10,014 bases of DNA. Origin: Bacteroidales bacterium. Its GTDB lineage: Bacteria > Bacteroidota > Bacteroidia > Bacteroidales > UBA3824. Shown here piece by piece: positions 1 to 7,254 of the stretch (positions are counted from its first letter, which is position 1; the number at the start of each line of letters is the position of its first letter). A model generated the notes under the pieces. That model made no database searches and was not told where the DNA came from. It was given only the letters and a program-made list of their open reading frames with translations. The stretch is taken from positions 1-10,014 of the forward strand of contig JAFXMJ010000261.1 of assembly GCA_017530465.1 (NCBI GenBank). Direction: 5' to 3'. The position numbers and the translations under genes were made by a program.

Positions 1-2
1 AA

Positions 3-578
3 TATAGCCCCACCAGCGGATATTTCAACCCGATGACAGCAGACTTCGGCTTTGGCGGACGCTCCGGCTCATCGGTGGTGGTGGTGGAAGACAATGCCTA
101 CATCATCGGCGGTATTGGAGTCAAGAAAAACAGCGACAGCAATAAGGAGGAGACCGTCTATTACGACGACTTCATCCCCTGTCATTTCACAATGCCCATC
201 AACAGCCGTCCTGATTCATACACATTCACATGGCCCCAGCCTGACAAGCTCCGCCACATCAGCGACAACATCGAAAACTACAAGCCCAGGGCATACGCCA
301 CAGCATTCTCTATGGATGGAATGTTGTTCTACGGAATGGGCGAAGGCGTTGGCGAAGACGGCAAAAAGGAATATTACTCCGATATGGTGAAGTACGACCT
401 CAAAGTCAACTACATACCGACAGTCTGCGCACCTTATACAAACGCCGACAGCCCCGAAAGCCGTGCGTCACGCGCCATCGTCATCAACGGCGGCGACAGG
501 GCATACGTAGTGGGCGGCGAGCAAGATGCCGAAAACGACCAGACATACAATAGCTCCGAATGGGTATATCGTCCATAA
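3..578 (+). CDS. Kelch-type beta-propeller protein, C-terminal part (5' end outside window)
   Basis: The reading frame is open from the left edge, so this is the last 191 residues of a longer protein; the ATG at 33 is internal and not a believable start. Three Kelch-like blades are visible. Each has a run of hydrophobic strand residues followed by a glycine pair or similar turn: SVVVVEDNAYIIGG (about residues 25-38), ATAFSMDGMLFYGMGEG in the middle, and RAIVINGGDRAYVVGGE near the end, which then closes with SSEWVYRP. Kelch propellers usually bind proteins or carbohydrates, and no catalytic residues can be named here. It is the first visible gene of a + strand operon, and the next gene, an exported beta-barrel protein, begins 15 nt after its stop. 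By inference it is exported to the periplasm or cell surface, but its signal peptide lies outside the window. Ligand unknown. Confidence 0.75.
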   Translation, partial: YSPTSGYFNPMTADFGFGGRSGSSVVVVEDNAYIIGGIGVKKNSDSNKEETVYYDDFIPCHFTMPINSRPDSYTFTWPQPDKLRHISDNIENYKPRAYATAFSMDGMLFYGMGEGVGEDGKKEYYSDMVKYDLKVNYIPTVCAPYTNADSPESRASRAIVINGGDRAYVVGGEQDAENDQTYNSSEWVYRP

Positions 579-593
579 AACAACAGAAAAGAC

Positions 594-1352
594 ATGAACA
601 AGAGAATCATCATCATATTACTGCTGGCGATATTGCCTTGCATCGCGTCAGCGCAGAAGCACTTCGAGTTTGACTATTTCGTGCTGGAACTCGGCTACTG
701 CAACAGCTTCAACGGCGCACCCGCCGCACGCTGCGACTACAAGTATTACAAAGGCGGCGAAGGCCTCGTACACCTCAATCAGGTGGAGTCATTAGGTTTT
801 ACGCCAGGATTCAATGTAGGACTCCAATACCACCACGACTGCAAAAACGACAACATAGGCTTTGTGACCGGCGCAATGGTGCACTCATGGGGCAATTCGT
901 ACAAATACGAGACACCGCAGAAGGACGTGGAACTCACCGAATGTAACCGAGTGCTGTCGATAGGCGTACCATTCTACATCAAGCTCAGCGGCGAGCTCTA
1001 CAACCGTCAGGCATACTTCTACTTCGGCACGCAAGTGGACTTCAATCTCAGCATCACCACCACACAAAAAGTGGACGGTACCAAGCTCAGCACCAAGGAC
1101 TACAACGAAGGCCGCAACAAAATCACGGTGCCAATACTGCTTGGATTCAATTTCACAATCATCAATTTCAGGATAGGAATGACACCGATGTCGATGTTCA
1201 ACAAAGACTACGAAATCACACTCGGCGGAGGTCAAGTGGCAAAACCCTACAAGGACATGAACGACATGACATTCTTCGCCAACTTTGCATTCACGATACC
1301 GCTCTCGCAGTGGACAGTCAAGAGGTCTTACTTCCTGAGCAGAATATTCTAA
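594..1352 (+). CDS. Exported outer-membrane beta-barrel protein of unknown function
   Basis: This 252-residue protein starts with a clear signal peptide: MNKR, a hydrophobic core of isoleucine and leucine (residues 5-14), and an ASA|Q cleavage site after residue 20. The mature part is rich in aromatic residues and alternating polar/hydrophobic strands such as FEFDYFVLELGY, GFTPGFNVGLQYHHD, NIGFVTGAMVHSWG, AYFYFGTQVDFNLSI, ITVPILLGFNFTIINFRIGM and TFFANFAFTIPL. This pattern fits the small Bacteroidota outer-membrane barrels (PorT/OMP_b-brl type). The chain ends in phenylalanine, as many outer-membrane barrels do, although the last stretch (KRSYFLSRIF) is more basic than a usual final strand. 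The gene sits 15 nt after the Kelch gene and 13 nt before the small lipoprotein gene, in one operon. The ATG at 594 gives a complete signal peptide. Substrate or partner cannot be read from the sequence. Confidence 0.72.
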   Translation: MNKRIIIILLLAILPCIASAQKHFEFDYFVLELGYCNSFNGAPAARCDYKYYKGGEGLVHLNQVESLGFTPGFNVGLQYHHDCKNDNIGFVTGAMVHSWGNSYKYETPQKDVELTECNRVLSIGVPFYIKLSGELYNRQAYFYFGTQVDFNLSITTTQKVDGTKLSTKDYNEGRNKITVPILLGFNFTIINFRIGMTPMSMFNKDYEITLGGGQVAKPYKDMNDMTFFANFAFTIPLSQWTVKRSYFLSRIF

Positions 1353-1365
1353 AAAATCATCCAAC

Positions 1366-1752
1366 ATGCGACGCCTGACATCAATCATCCTTACCATAGC
1401 GGCATTGGCTGCCGGATGCGCAAGCGGCGGACAGCAATCGCAGCAGCCCGACACCCTGACATACGACACCACAGTGCAGGGCAAGCAATATTCGGTGGTG
1501 GCGCAGCCATTGGACACCGCCAAGGGATATTCATACACAATATCCGTCAACGGGAAAAAATTCATTCACCAAACAATAATACCCGTCGTGGAGGGATTCC
1601 ATCATTTTGCAACGGCAGAAGACGCACTCAATACAGGCAAGGTGGTGGTATTGAAGATGATTAATACATCCGACCTGCCATCGCTCACCACGCAAGACCT
1701 GATAATGCTCGGCATTCTGACGCACGACGGCAACATAAAAGACAAAAAATGA
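1366..1752 (+). CDS. Small DUF4907-like lipoprotein
   Basis: This 128-residue protein has a short lipoprotein signal: MRR, a hydrophobic stretch, and a lipobox-like ALAAGC with cysteine 18. A low-complexity linker rich in Gly, Ser and Gln follows. The conserved part, about residues 42-100, has the pattern YSYTISVNGKKFIHQ, IIPVVEG and FATAEDA followed by a strand ending in LKM. From memory this matches the DUF4907 family of Bacteroidota (a Gly-Lys-x-x-Ile-His-Gln core, then Ile-Pro and a phenylalanine before an alpha helix). No function is known for that family. The residues after the cysteine (ASGG) lack the acidic cluster of the Bacteroidota surface-export signal, so I infer that it stays in the periplasm. 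Its stop overlaps the start of the next gene (ATGA). It may be a partner of the Kelch and beta-barrel proteins encoded just upstream. Confidence 0.68.
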   Translation: MRRLTSIILTIAALAAGCASGGQQSQQPDTLTYDTTVQGKQYSVVAQPLDTAKGYSYTISVNGKKFIHQTIIPVVEGFHHFATAEDALNTGKVVVLKMINTSDLPSLTTQDLIMLGILTHDGNIKDKK

Positions 1753-2390
1753 TAGACCACAACCTCAAGAAAGAATTTATAACGTTGCTCAAGTCCACCG
1801 AACGCGACGGAGTGGACGACGTGATAGAAGAATTGCAGGAGCTGGGCTTCTTTGACGCGCCGGCGTCCTCATCATTTCACCTCAATTATGACGGCGGACT
1901 CGTGGAGCACTCGCTCAACGTGTGCCGCGTAGCACTCGGCATACGCCAGCAGATGATAGCCATGAACAAAAATATGGCTGAATACCTCCCCGAAGACAGC
2001 GTGATAATCGCCTCGCTGCTCCACGACGTATGCAAGGCCGACATCTACAAAAAAGTCACCAAGAAGAAGAAGGACAAGTTTGGCATGATACAGACCAAGC
2101 AGGGCTTCAAACTCGACTACACCAACTTCCCCCTCGGACACGGCGAAAAATCTGCAATCGTGCTGCTCCGAGCCGGACTTGCAATGAGCGACTACGAGAT
2201 AATGGCAATACGCTGGCACATGGCGGCGTGGGACTTACCGTTCCAGAGCGCAGACATCAAGGAAAACCTCAACAAGGCGCGGGACATCTGTCCGCTCTGC
2301 GCCGTAATACAAACCGCCGACACCCTCGCTTCCAGCATCCTGGAACGCAAGAACACTGACGACGAGGACGATTTTTTATGGGTTGACTAA
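1749..2390 (+). CDS. HD-domain metal-dependent phosphohydrolase
   Basis: This 213-residue cytoplasmic protein shows a full set of HD-domain metal ligands in order: H54 (GGLVEHSLNV), H92-D93 (SLLHDVCKAD), H131 (LGHGEKS), H157 (IRWHMAAWD) and D191 (IQTADTLAS). This H...HD...H...H...D layout is that of HD phosphohydrolases, which hydrolyse phosphomonoester or phosphodiester bonds of nucleotides or RNA. The layout recalls the HD domain of YhaM-type 3'-5' exoribonucleases, but the N-terminal OB domain of YhaM is absent. There is no signal peptide. C181 and C184 form a CPLC pair near the last ligand. The start codon overlaps the stop of the lipoprotein gene as ATGA, which suggests translational coupling, and the next gene begins 5 nt after its stop. 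The substrate is unknown, and the link to the envelope genes around it may be no more than shared transcription. Confidence 0.85.
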   Translation: MIDHNLKKEFITLLKSTERDGVDDVIEELQELGFFDAPASSSFHLNYDGGLVEHSLNVCRVALGIRQQMIAMNKNMAEYLPEDSVIIASLLHDVCKADIYKKVTKKKKDKFGMIQTKQGFKLDYTNFPLGHGEKSAIVLLRAGLAMSDYEIMAIRWHMAAWDLPFQSADIKENLNKARDICPLCAVIQTADTLASSILERKNTDDEDDFLWVD

Positions 2391-2395
2391 TAGCA

Positions 2396-4375
2396 ATGGA
2401 AAACATCAGAAGGCAACCAGTTTTGATAATGGCAGTCAACTTTGCGTTTGCAATGTTGCTGTATATGGCAGAAAGGTGGTTTTTCTTTTGGATGAACCAC
2501 GCGACATTCCAAGACGTCACATTCTCCGACATGATGACGATATGCGGCGGCGGACTTAGGTTCGACGTCAGCGCGTTGTGCTACCTCAACATACTGTGCA
2601 TCGCTATGCAGGCCATCCCTGCCAAATTTCGCGATACAGTGGGATACCAACGCGCCGTCAAGATTATATATTTGATAATCAATACCATAGGCATATTCAT
2701 AAATGTAGCCGACGTGGTGTACTTCGATTTTGGCGGACGGCGCACCACCGCGACATTCTTCTCCGAATTTGGCAACGAAGACAATCTCGGCAAGATACTT
2801 TTGCAGTCGGTGACGCAGTATTGGCCCGTGTGGATATTTGGCGTGGCGAGCATCTTCCTGCTCTGGAAATGCTATTACAACCCCGTCAAGCGCAACAAAC
2901 ACGCCGATGACTACGCGCCCGCCGGAGTATATTATACTGTACATTCGTTGATTTTTGTAGTTGTAATGGCTCTCGCAATCGGCGGACTTCGCGGCGGCTA
3001 CGACCTCAAGATGCACCCCATCCGTCAAGACTCAGCCGACATCTACTGCAAAAAGCCCGTCCAAGCGGCAATTGTGCTCAACACGCCTTTTACAATAATC
3101 ACCACAATCCACAAGACCGGCTACAAAAACCTCGATTATTATCCGTCGGAGCAGCTTGCAACTATTTTCAATCCCGTGCATCAGCCATCCGACTCCGCCG
3201 TAATGCGCAAACCAAACATCGTGGTCATACTGATGGAAAGTTTCAGCCGCGAGTACGTGGGATATTTCAACAAGGATTTGGACGGCGGCACTTTCGAAGG
3301 CTACACTCCGTTTTTGGATTCGCTGCTCGGACAGAGCTACTGCTTCGCCAATTCATTTGCCAACGGCGTCCGCTCTGTGGATTGCATGCCGGGCGTTTTT
3401 GCGGGCATACCGAGGTACATAGAGCCGTATTGTTATTATTTCTACTCCAACAACACCTTACAGGGACTCCCCGAAATGCTTGGCGCGGAAGGGTATCACT
3501 GCGCGTTTTTCCACGGTGCGCCCAATACGACGTTAGGATTCAAGGGCTTCACCAATTCGATAGGATTCACCGAATACTACGGCATGGACGAGTTCAACGA
3601 CGACAGCGAGTTTGACGGTACGTGGTCGATATGGGACGAACCATTCTTCCTGTATTTTGCCAAGGAGAGCGACCGCATAGCCAAACAGGGCAAGCCGTTC
3701 CTATTGACAATATTCTCGGCGTCGTCGCACAATCCGTTCAAAGTGCCAGAAAAATACGACGACGGACGCTTCCCCGACGGCACAATCCCGATGCACAAGG
3801 CTGTTAGGTACGCCGACTATTCGCTCAAAAAATACTTTGAGGCTGTAAGCCAATACGACTGGTACAAAAACACAATCTTCGTATTCACCGCCGACCACAC
3901 AGGCCCTGGCTCACGTGACGAATACGCCAACGAATACGGCAAATTTAGGATTCCGATATTTTTCTACACGCCGGGCGGACAATTGCCAATCAAGTGCGAC
4001 TCCACAAGGCTGATGCAACAGATGGACATCACCCCCACCCTGCTCTCAATGATTGGATACGACAAGCCTTATTTTTCGTTTGGCAAGAATGTATTTGAAC
4101 AAGATTCCGCAAAATTTGTCAATTATGTATTCAACGACCTCAATGGACAGTCGATGTATTACCTTGATACATTGATGATTGAGTACAAAAACAACGAACT
4201 AACCGGCATCTTTGAATATCAGAAAGACAGTCAATTGAAAAACAATTTGATAGACCGCCGCGCCGACTTCCCGCAATTGCCCTTTATGGAATCGCAAATA
4301 AAAGCCATAATGCAGGAGTACGTGGAGGGCATGAAACAGAACACGCTCACGGCACAAAAGTACATTGCAAAGTAA
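2396..4375 (+). CDS. LtaS/OpgB-like membrane phosphotransferase (alkaline phosphatase superfamily)
   Basis: This 659-residue membrane enzyme has about five N-terminal transmembrane helices (near residues 10-31, 55-75, 88-108, 145-160 and 180-198) and a large periplasmic domain from about residue 270. The domain carries the metal and nucleophile positions of lipoteichoic-acid-synthase-type enzymes: E281 (ILMESFS), S327 (NGVRSVDCMP), H445 (SASSHNPF) and D500-H501 (FTADHTGPG). The spacing E281 to S327 to D500 closely matches E255, T300 and D475 of Staphylococcus aureus LtaS. The family moves phosphoglycerol or phosphoethanolamine head groups from a phospholipid to a sugar or polymer. The nucleophile here is serine, where LtaS has threonine. 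The region lacks the Cys/Ser-x-Pro-x-Arg motif of true sulfatases, so it should not be called a sulfatase. Gram-negative bacteria have no lipoteichoic acid, so a periplasmic glycan or lipid is the probable acceptor (inference). It is the last gene of the operon. I see no convincing intrinsic terminator after it. Confidence 0.87.
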   Translation: MENIRRQPVLIMAVNFAFAMLLYMAERWFFFWMNHATFQDVTFSDMMTICGGGLRFDVSALCYLNILCIAMQAIPAKFRDTVGYQRAVKIIYLIINTIGIFINVADVVYFDFGGRRTTATFFSEFGNEDNLGKILLQSVTQYWPVWIFGVASIFLLWKCYYNPVKRNKHADDYAPAGVYYTVHSLIFVVVMALAIGGLRGGYDLKMHPIRQDSADIYCKKPVQAAIVLNTPFTIITTIHKTGYKNLDYYPSEQLATIFNPVHQPSDSAVMRKPNIVVILMESFSREYVGYFNKDLDGGTFEGYTPFLDSLLGQSYCFANSFANGVRSVDCMPGVFAGIPRYIEPYCYYFYSNNTLQGLPEMLGAEGYHCAFFHGAPNTTLGFKGFTNSIGFTEYYGMDEFNDDSEFDGTWSIWDEPFFLYFAKESDRIAKQGKPFLLTIFSASSHNPFKVPEKYDDGRFPDGTIPMHKAVRYADYSLKKYFEAVSQYDWYKNTIFVFTADHTGPGSRDEYANEYGKFRIPIFFYTPGGQLPIKCDSTRLMQQMDITPTLLSMIGYDKPYFSFGKNVFEQDSAKFVNYVFNDLNGQSMYYLDTLMIEYKNNELTGIFEYQKDSQLKNNLIDRRADFPQLPFMESQIKAIMQEYVEGMKQNTLTAQKYIAK

Positions 4376-4399
4376 TTGCGAAAAAAACTTGCAAAAAAA

Positions 4400-4431
4400 T
4401 TTGGACAGTTGCCAAACAATGTTTAACTTTG
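4400..4431 (+). promoter_or_regulatory. Bacteroidota-type promoter of the tRNA-Leu gene
   Basis: TTTG at 4400-4403 and TAACTTTG at 4424-4431 match the -33 (TTTG) and -7 (TAxxTTTG) boxes of Bacteroides housekeeping promoters. The spacer is 20 nt. Transcription should begin near 4438-4440, about 30 nt before the tRNA 5' end, which leaves a normal 5' leader for RNase P. Confidence 0.8.
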
Positions 4432-4471
4432 CAACGCTTTTCAAGAGCAACTTTGTTTCCCATAGTGGTAC

Positions 4472-4553
4472 GCCCGGGTGGCGAAATTGGTAGACGCGCT
4501 AGTTTCAGGTTCTAGTGCTGAGAGGCATGCAGGTTCGATTCCTGTCCCGGGTA
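4472..4553 (+). tRNA. tRNA-Leu (anticodon CAG)
   Basis: A full cloverleaf can be drawn by hand. The acceptor stem is GCCCGGG (4472-4478) with CCCGGGT (4546-4552) and discriminator A4553. The D stem is GCG (4481-4483) with CGC (4495-4497). The anticodon arm runs 4499-4515, with loop TTCAGGT and anticodon CAG at 4506-4508. A long class II variable arm at 4516-4527 has TGCT pairing with GGCA. The T arm is 4529-4545 with loop TTCGATT. CCA is not encoded. The long variable arm and A73 are normal for tRNA-Leu, which reads the CUG codon here. One oddity is that the last pair of the anticodon stem, T4503 with T4511, is a mismatch. The gene has its own promoter and terminator. Confidence 0.95.
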
Positions 4554-4572
4554 CAGATAGAAAACGAAAATT

Positions 4573-4605
4573 GGAATTTGTCAAATGCGGCAGATTCCTT
4601 TTTTT
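4573..4605 (+). terminator. Intrinsic terminator after tRNA-Leu
   Basis: GGAATTTG (4573-4580) pairs with CAGATTCC (4591-4598) as an 8-bp stem with one G-U pair and a 10-nt loop. Seven T residues (4599-4605) follow directly. This ends the tRNA transcript 20 nt after the mature 3' end and separates it from the methyltransferase gene. Confidence 0.72.
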
Positions 4606-4610
4606 GTACA

Positions 4611-4637
4611 AGTAATTGAAGTAACTGAGTAATTGAA
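4611..4637 (+). repeat. Three imperfect tandem copies of AGTAATTGA
   Basis: The units are AGTAATTGA (4611-4619), AGTAACTG (4620-4627) and AGTAATTGA (4628-4636). They run without gaps up to the ATG of the methyltransferase gene at 4638. The last unit lies where a ribosome binding region would be. The repeat is seen directly. A role in translation or regulator binding is not shown. Confidence 0.6.
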
Positions 4638-5849
4638 ATGATATTGTCAACGCCGAGAGAAAAAGAATTTGTATCAGGACGCATTGACGACGATGTGCGC
4701 GCCCTCGCCTTGCGGATGAAGGAAGGAACGGCGGATTTTCGTCCTAAGTTTGTGTTGCAGCAGATAGCGGGCATACAAATAATGCGGCGCAAGATGCCTC
4801 TTTGGGCTGACAATCAGGATATTATATACCCGATACATCTTTCGTTGGAGCAATGTTCGTCGGAATTTACCGCCAATTATAAGCGCGAAATCATCGAACG
4901 GTATTGTACAAAGATGTCAGAGTGCAATTTTGCGGATCTAACGGGCGGATTTGGAGTGGATTTTTCGGTGATGTCAGTGGGTTTTGGACGGGCGCATTAC
5001 GTGGAGCGCAATAGCGAACTTTGCGAAATCGCCGCCAACAATTTCCAAGCATTAACCCTTGTCAACTACGAAATTACAAACGGCGACGGAGTAGAATTTT
5101 TGAAGAATTTTGACGGACATTTTGGCGCAATTTTCATAGACCCTGCACGGCGCGACAGCTCTGGCGGCAAAACCGTCCACATTCAGGACTGCGAGCCAAA
5201 CATACTTGATTTTCAAGATGTTATATTACAAAAAGCTGACATAGCAATCATTAAACTCTCGCCGATGCTTGATATTTCGGAGTGTCAATTAAGGCTAAAA
5301 AATATCGCTGAAATCCACGCAGTGGCAGCAGACGGCGAGTGCAAGGAGATATTGGTTGTATTAACGGCAGACCCGAAAAACGACGAACCGAGGATAATTG
5401 CCGTCAACAACAATCTGACATTCAGTTTCTTAAAAAGCGAGGAACAAAACTGCGCCGCAACGATTGCCGCAAACGTCCAAGAAGGGATGTACCTCTACGA
5501 GCCTAACGCCGCAATTATGAAAGCCGCGCCCTTTCGTCTGCTCACACAACGTTTTGGCGCAAAAAAAATCGCCCGAAACAGCAATCTGTATGTCTCGGAC
5601 GAATGGATTGAAGATTTTCCCGGACGCGGATTCCGCATCGTGAAGGTGGGCGGCATCAAGGATTTCAAGTCCATAGAAAAAGCCAACATCGCCGTCCGCA
5701 ATTTCCCCCTGAAAGCCGACGAACTCCGCAAACAGCTGAAAATCAAGGACGGCGGCGACATTTATCTATTTGCCACCACGCTCAACGACGGGCGCAAAGT
5801 GATTATTGAAACAAGGAAAATAATTATTACCTTTGCACAAAATTTTTAA
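4638..5849 (+). CDS. THUMP-like class I SAM-dependent methyltransferase (PG_1098 type)
   Basis: This 403-residue protein has three parts. The N-terminal region (1-95) is helical and includes VLQQIAGIQIMRRKMPLW. The Rossmann methyltransferase core has SAM motif I at 100-109 (D-LTGGFGVD-F), an acidic residue ending strand 2 at E123 (YVERN), and the catalytic-type motif FIDPARRD at 166-173, followed by KLSPMLD at 206-212. The C-terminal THUMP-like domain (about 313-394) has YVSDEWIEDFPGRGFRI and ANIAVRNFPLKADELRKQ. This order is that of the Porphyromonas PG_1098 family, which is widespread in Bacteroidota. The THUMP-like domain suggests an RNA substrate, but the target is unknown to me. The ATG at 4638 is the first in frame after the tRNA terminator. 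No clear promoter was found in the 32-nt gap, so either a divergent promoter or read-through from the tRNA must drive it. The transporter starts just after it. Confidence 0.83.
   Translation: MILSTPREKEFVSGRIDDDVRALALRMKEGTADFRPKFVLQQIAGIQIMRRKMPLWADNQDIIYPIHLSLEQCSSEFTANYKREIIERYCTKMSECNFADLTGGFGVDFSVMSVGFGRAHYVERNSELCEIAANNFQALTLVNYEITNGDGVEFLKNFDGHFGAIFIDPARRDSSGGKTVHIQDCEPNILDFQDVILQKADIAIIKLSPMLDISECQLRLKNIAEIHAVAADGECKEILVVLTADPKNDEPRIIAVNNNLTFSFLKSEEQNCAATIAANVQEGMYLYEPNAAIMKAAPFRLLTQRFGAKKIARNSNLYVSDEWIEDFPGRGFRIVKVGGIKDFKSIEKANIAVRNFPLKADELRKQLKIKDGGDIYLFATTLNDGRKVIIETRKIIITFAQNF
5805..5835 (+). promoter_or_regulatory. Promoter of the sodium-coupled transporter gene
   Basis: ATTG at 5805-5808 and TACCTTTG at 5828-5835 fit the -33/-7 pattern with a 19-nt spacer. 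Both lie inside the last codons of the methyltransferase gene. The predicted transcript start near 5842 leaves a leader of only about 12 nt before the ATG at 5854. This also argues against the in-frame TTG at 5833, which is part of the -7 box. Confidence 0.6.
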
Positions 5850-5853
5850 GCGA

Positions 5854-7251
5854 ATGAAAAACGAAAATAGGCGCAGCTCTTTTAGGGGCAGCATAGGATT
5901 TGTATTGGCGGCGGCGGGCAGTGCCGTCGGACTTGGTAATATATGGAGGTTTCCGTACCTTGCAGCAAAGGACGGAGGCGGATTGTTTTTGGTGATTTAC
6001 TTGGCGTTGGTGCTGACTTTTGGCTTTGCGCTGCTCACCACCGAAATCGCCATCGGCCGCAAGACCAAACTCAGCCCCCTGATGGCTTACCGACGTCTGC
6101 ATCCGCGATGGAAACCGCTCGGCAAACTCGCCTGCCTTGTGCCATTGATTATATTGCCGTATTATTTTGTAGTGGGCGGCTGGGTGATGAAATACATGGT
6201 GACATTCCTCTTTGGCGGCGGCATCGACGCTTCGGGCGAAGGATATTTCAGCGGCTTTATCACCGGCGACGTGGAGCCAATCGTATATACAGTGGTCTTT
6301 CTGCTGATAACGTCGTGCATCGTATATCTCGGCGTCAACAAGGGCATCGAATTGTCGTCCAAAATCTTGATGCCGTTGATGATATTGCTGGTAATTGGCA
6401 TTTCACTGTATTCTCTGACGCTCAATTACACCGACGAGAATGGTATTACACGCACCGGCATGGAAGGCTTGAAAGTTTTGGTAGTGCCTGATATGGAGGG
6501 CGTTACATTCCAAAAAATAATCATAACTCTCATGGACGCGATGGGACAGCTATTTTATAGTCTGAGCGTTGCAATGGGCATCATGATTTCGTACGGAAGT
6601 TACGTAAGCGAAAAAGACAATCTCGTCCGCGACATCAACAAAATCGAGGTGTTTGACACCGTGGTCGCATTTTTGGCGGGCGTAATGATAATACCTGCGG
6701 TTTATGTTTTCATGGGTCGCGAGGGCATGAGCGCGTCAGGACCAGGATTGATGTTTATATCAATACCCAAAGTATTTGCGTCGATGGGCGCGGCGGGCGC
6801 ATGGATTGGCGCAATATTTTTCGTGATGGCGTTTTTTGCAGCGTTGACGAGCGCGATCTCGATGTTGGAGGCAATAGTATCGAGCTTAATCGACAGGTTC
6901 AAGATTTCGCGCCGCCGTTCCATCGTTTACGAAGGCATTTTGGCATTGGCATTGGCTGTGCTGGTGTGCCTCGGCTACAACGTTCTATACTTCGACGTAA
7001 AACTGCCCAACGGCATCAACGCACAGATACTCGACATCATGGACTACGTGAGCAACAATGTCCTGATGCCCCTCGTCGCCATCGGCACGTGCATTTTGAT
7101 AGGCTGGGTATTGAAGCCAGATGTCATCACCGACGAACTCACCCGCAACGGCGAAACCTTCTCTCGCCGAGGACTTTACGTGGTGATGGTGAAGTTTGTA
7201 GCACCGGCGATGCTGCTGGTATTGCTATTGAAATCTGTGGGAATTATATAA
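5854..7251 (+). CDS. Sodium-dependent transporter, neurotransmitter:sodium symporter (LeuT) family
   Basis: This 465-residue inner-membrane protein has about eleven transmembrane helices. Helix 1 carries the family signature AVGLGNIWRFPY (24-35), followed by KDGGGLFLVIY. Residues matching the LeuT sodium sites can be placed by alignment: A24 and N29 in helix 1, S236 for LeuT T254 in helix 6, and A329, T332 and S333 in helix 8 for the second sodium site. R32 corresponds to the extracellular gate arginine (LeuT R30). The substrate is expected to be an amino acid or related amine taken up with Na+, but it cannot be told from the sequence. The length and helix count suit the bacterial eleven-helix subgroup. 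The ATG at 5854 was chosen because an upstream TTG lies in the promoter -7 box. The start is 4 nt after the stop of the methyltransferase gene, and the end faces the DNA methyltransferase gene with 3 bp between stops. Confidence 0.92.
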   Translation: MKNENRRSSFRGSIGFVLAAAGSAVGLGNIWRFPYLAAKDGGGLFLVIYLALVLTFGFALLTTEIAIGRKTKLSPLMAYRRLHPRWKPLGKLACLVPLIILPYYFVVGGWVMKYMVTFLFGGGIDASGEGYFSGFITGDVEPIVYTVVFLLITSCIVYLGVNKGIELSSKILMPLMILLVIGISLYSLTLNYTDENGITRTGMEGLKVLVVPDMEGVTFQKIIITLMDAMGQLFYSLSVAMGIMISYGSYVSEKDNLVRDINKIEVFDTVVAFLAGVMIIPAVYVFMGREGMSASGPGLMFISIPKVFASMGAAGAWIGAIFFVMAFFAALTSAISMLEAIVSSLIDRFKISRRRSIVYEGILALALAVLVCLGYNVLYFDVKLPNGINAQILDIMDYVSNNVLMPLVAIGTCILIGWVLKPDVITDELTRNGETFSRRGLYVVMVKFVAPAMLLVLLLKSVGII

Positions 7252-7254
7252 AAG

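Noticed and set aside
885..1565. A 226-codon minus-strand frame over the beta-barrel and lipoprotein genes
   Set aside because: It is rich in Cys and Val, as expected of a shadow frame, and opposes two genes with clear export signals.
4376..4399. Small inverted repeat TTGC...GCAA after the LtaS-like gene as a terminator
   Set aside because: The stem is only 4 bp and is followed by A rather than T on the + strand.
4472..4553. tRNA-Leu as an attachment site of an integrated element
   Set aside because: There is no integrase gene and no repeated copy of the tRNA 3' end within the window.
4603..4637. Possible promoter TTTG plus TAATTGAA before the THUMP-like methyltransferase gene
   Set aside because: The second box does not match TAxxTTTG and the 23-nt spacing is too long. 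The TTTG belongs to the terminator T-run.
4441..4813. Minus-strand frames across the tRNA containing GTGIEPACLSALEPETSAS and a similar Arg-rich peptide
   Set aside because: These are translations of the reverse strand of a tRNA-Leu gene, a well-known source of false protein entries.
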